Origin: Folioceros fuciformis
Lineage: Eukaryota; Anthocerotophyta; Anthocerotopsida; Anthocerotales
NCBI GenBank assembly: GCA_049999805.1
Contig: JBNGIO010005800.1
Coordinates: forward strand, 1-64,000
DNA: 64,000 nucleotides
Direction: 5' to 3'
In this document: in pieces, positions 62,351 to 64,000 of the stretch
Layout: each line of letters starts with the position of its first letter
How positions within the stretch are numbered: the first letter of the stretch is position 1
Position numbers and translations under genes: made by a program
The notes under the pieces: model-generated
What the model saw: the letters and a program-made list of their open reading frames with translations, nothing else
Told to the model about the DNA's origin: nothing
The model's database searches: none

Positions 62351-62920
62351 TGAGGCCCAGGATAGCTGAGGAACCAACCCTGGAGAAGAAGGAGGCAGCA
62401 GTAGGGGCGCCTGCCCCTAGGCGCTCTAGGAGGGTGGCCCGTACCAGGAGAACAGAGCCGGAGGAGGCAACAGCTGGGCAGGCAGAGAACCTTCAGGTAC
62501 CCCAGCAGGAGGGGGAGCAGGCAACCCGAGGTAGCCCAAGGGAGGACGGGGAGGGACGCGGGGCTACGTCCTACAAGTGAGGACGCGCCTGGGATTCTAC
62601 CACTACAGATGGTGGGTGACAGGGCTGCCCCACTGCTATCCGGAGGCAGTTTTGGAGGAACTGACGGAAGAGGAGGCCCAGCGCTGGGTAGAACGGGAGC
62701 TTGTGGCTGTCCACAGCAACCAGAGAAGGAGGAGGGGTGGTGGACCACAGTGGCGGGACCCACCTGCGCTGCCAGCAAGGCCCAGCAGTAGCAGCAGTGA
62801 TGTGGAGATCCTCTGAGAGGATCTGCCGGACCAACGGAGAGGCAGAAGAGTGAGAGGAGGAGCAGTGAACGGTGACGTGCGAAGGCCAGGAGGAAGCCGT
62901 CATCGGCGTGGGACAGGGCG

Positions 62921-64000
62921 ATAGTAAATGCAGGCTAGATTAGTTTTTTTTAGTGTGCTTTATTTGGACCCAAGTCGCTCAGAATTTAAGAGCGCACCTC
63001 CCCTACCTGACAGACTTTATGGCGGGAAAACCGCCATCACCGTGTACAAGAGGCCGGTTTGAAGGCCTAAGAAAGGAGCAAGAACCAGCCGAAAAGTCGA
63101 CCGTGCAGGGACCTAGCGATGGCCGTTGCTGGACGGGAGGTCCAGGCAAGCGAGCGCACGTAGCAACTTGGGGTGCGGGTGTAGGTGGTGTGCGCTCCGT
63201 GATCAGGTCCGGGGACGAATCGGGAGGAGGTGCGTCGCCGAGTGGGAGAGAAGCTCCCCAACTATCCTCGAAGTGGTCACGTGGTTGGTGTGGGTGATGG
63301 AGCCGAATCCGCGAGTGCGGAGTGGAAGGGATTCCTCTTCCCTTAGCTCCGGTACCTCACCATTCCTCAACATTCATAGGAGCCCAGGAGGGGCATTGCT
63401 GAGAAAGAAGACGAAAGAACCGGAGAAAGAGGAAGCGCGAGGGTGCGCGTGTGTGGGAAAGGGGAGAAGCGAGTGACCGAGTAATGAGTAAGGGCGAATT
63501 TGAAGGGATGCCAGAAGGAGTGGAAGCCGGAAGTGAAGCGAAGTGTGACTGATCGCGGTGAGCCTGGAGAGGTCGTGAAGAAGTTGAATTGAGACCGCAG
63601 AGGGTGTATCTAAGGTGTGAGATCCCTCGGGTGGAAGGCGACCGGCAGATTGTTGCTGTTCATGTGTGCGTGCGTTTGATCCTGAGGAGTGAGGGGCGGC
63701 TTTGTGGAGAACCAAGGAAGGGAAGCGCAAAGGGAATGCGCGGAAAAAACGGTCGGGAAGGGACGACTCGGAGAGAGAGAAAACTCTAGAGAGAGAGAGA
63801 GAGGGAGAGAGAGAGGACCCACGAGTGGTAGCCCGAAAGACAACGGTAGTAGCCCCCTGGGGAATGGAGAGTAGCCCAGTGGGCAACCAAGAGTAGTCCA
63901 GGGGGAGGTAGTCCCTGGAGTGACAGAGTGGTAGGGGAGTCGCCTGGAGGAAGAAGTAAGGGGGCTTGGTAAGGTCTGAGCATTGGACGTGTGTGGGTGG
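62921..64000. other. 3' flank of copy B, possibly LTR or another repeat
   Basis: No gene recognised. A GA-rich microsatellite is at about 63770-63815. Further on, GTAGTCC/GTAGCCC motifs recur (63828-63920), recalling the repeat inside copy B. The window ends here, so element boundaries cannot be set. Confidence 0.45.

Larger units (their letters stand above)
60385..62920 (+). pseudogene. Copy B of an unidentified coiled-coil mobile-element protein, nearly open
   Basis: From an ATG at 60385 the frame is open to a single TAG at 60814-60816 and continues in the same frame to 61320, where another stop occurs. The N-terminal ~310 aa (WPNMEHWRVRAGKLVAERG, LARWFLSFFRVRKQDYMSDQ, FVHEVVKGTRIDWGRILY, ISPFLIHVYSYSNLVTELE) match copy A. 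A Lys/Arg-rich linker with two TPxKxRK-like units follows. After a stretch with stops and a 100-N gap comes a long coiled coil (62002-62190, LADRYKRERDEARERVKGK), a segment of repeated ATGSRV units, and a tail with REDLPDQRRGRRVRGG. I do not recognise the family. It is repeated in this window and embedded in retroelement DNA, so it is mobile or hitch-hiking, but no enzymatic domain is visible. Confidence 0.6.

Overview
The window is nuclear DNA of a land plant, most likely from a seed-free lineage (fern, lycophyte or hornwort). The evidence is spliceosomal introns with GT-AG borders, two eukaryotic nuclear tRNA genes, plant-only families (PLS-type and P-type PPR proteins, a SOBIR1-like receptor kinase, a DUF26/Gnk2 exon, the ALS3/STAR2 membrane protein, PLAC8 and Alba proteins), plant retroelements, and a nuclear-encoded bacterial-type peptidoglycan hydrolase with a plastid-type leader. 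Lineage below 'land plant' is inference. Exon borders were read by eye from splice consensus plus reading-frame continuity with remembered family patterns.

Layout. 1-7.8 kb holds no recognisable host gene: a 41-bp minisatellite, a degenerate ~155-bp triplication, and a 2.64-kb element with ~100-bp inverted termini that encloses a broken LINE. 7.8-15.0 kb carries three minus-strand genes: an ALS3/STAR2-like transporter subunit (3 exons), a SOBIR1-like LRR receptor kinase (1 exon), and a PTC7-type PP2C phosphatase (4 exons). 15.8-18.3 kb is an AT-rich island with two divergent intronless genes, a small mitochondrial-type protein and a full-length plant ATP-phosphofructokinase that looks like a retrocopy. 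19.4-30.7 kb is a PPR block: a P-type PPR gene on minus, tRNA-Leu, then two tandem PLS-E PPR genes on plus that differ mainly in the number of near-identical 104-aa modules. 33-38.7 kb holds a BTL-like mitochondrial adenine nucleotide carrier (5 exons), a small one-TM protein (2 exons), and an MltB/GH103-type lytic transglycosylase. Then come tRNA-Arg, a DUF26 exon and a decayed PPR pseudogene. 44.9-49.9 kb has a PLAC8-family gene with two microexons (22 and 19 nt) and a 7-exon Alba gene, both on minus. 50.8-64 kb is mobile DNA: two diverged copies of an unidentified coiled-coil-protein element, a Ty3/gypsy-like gag region, and a Ty1/copia LTR with its tRNA-Met-type primer site.

The genes do not form an operon or cluster with one job. 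Shared themes are organelle function (three PPR genes for organelle RNA, a mitochondrial carrier, and a lytic transglycosylase that would act on plastid peptidoglycan) and receptor/phosphatase signalling. Four runs of N (3 x 100, 1 x 10) mark assembly gaps, three of them inside repeats.
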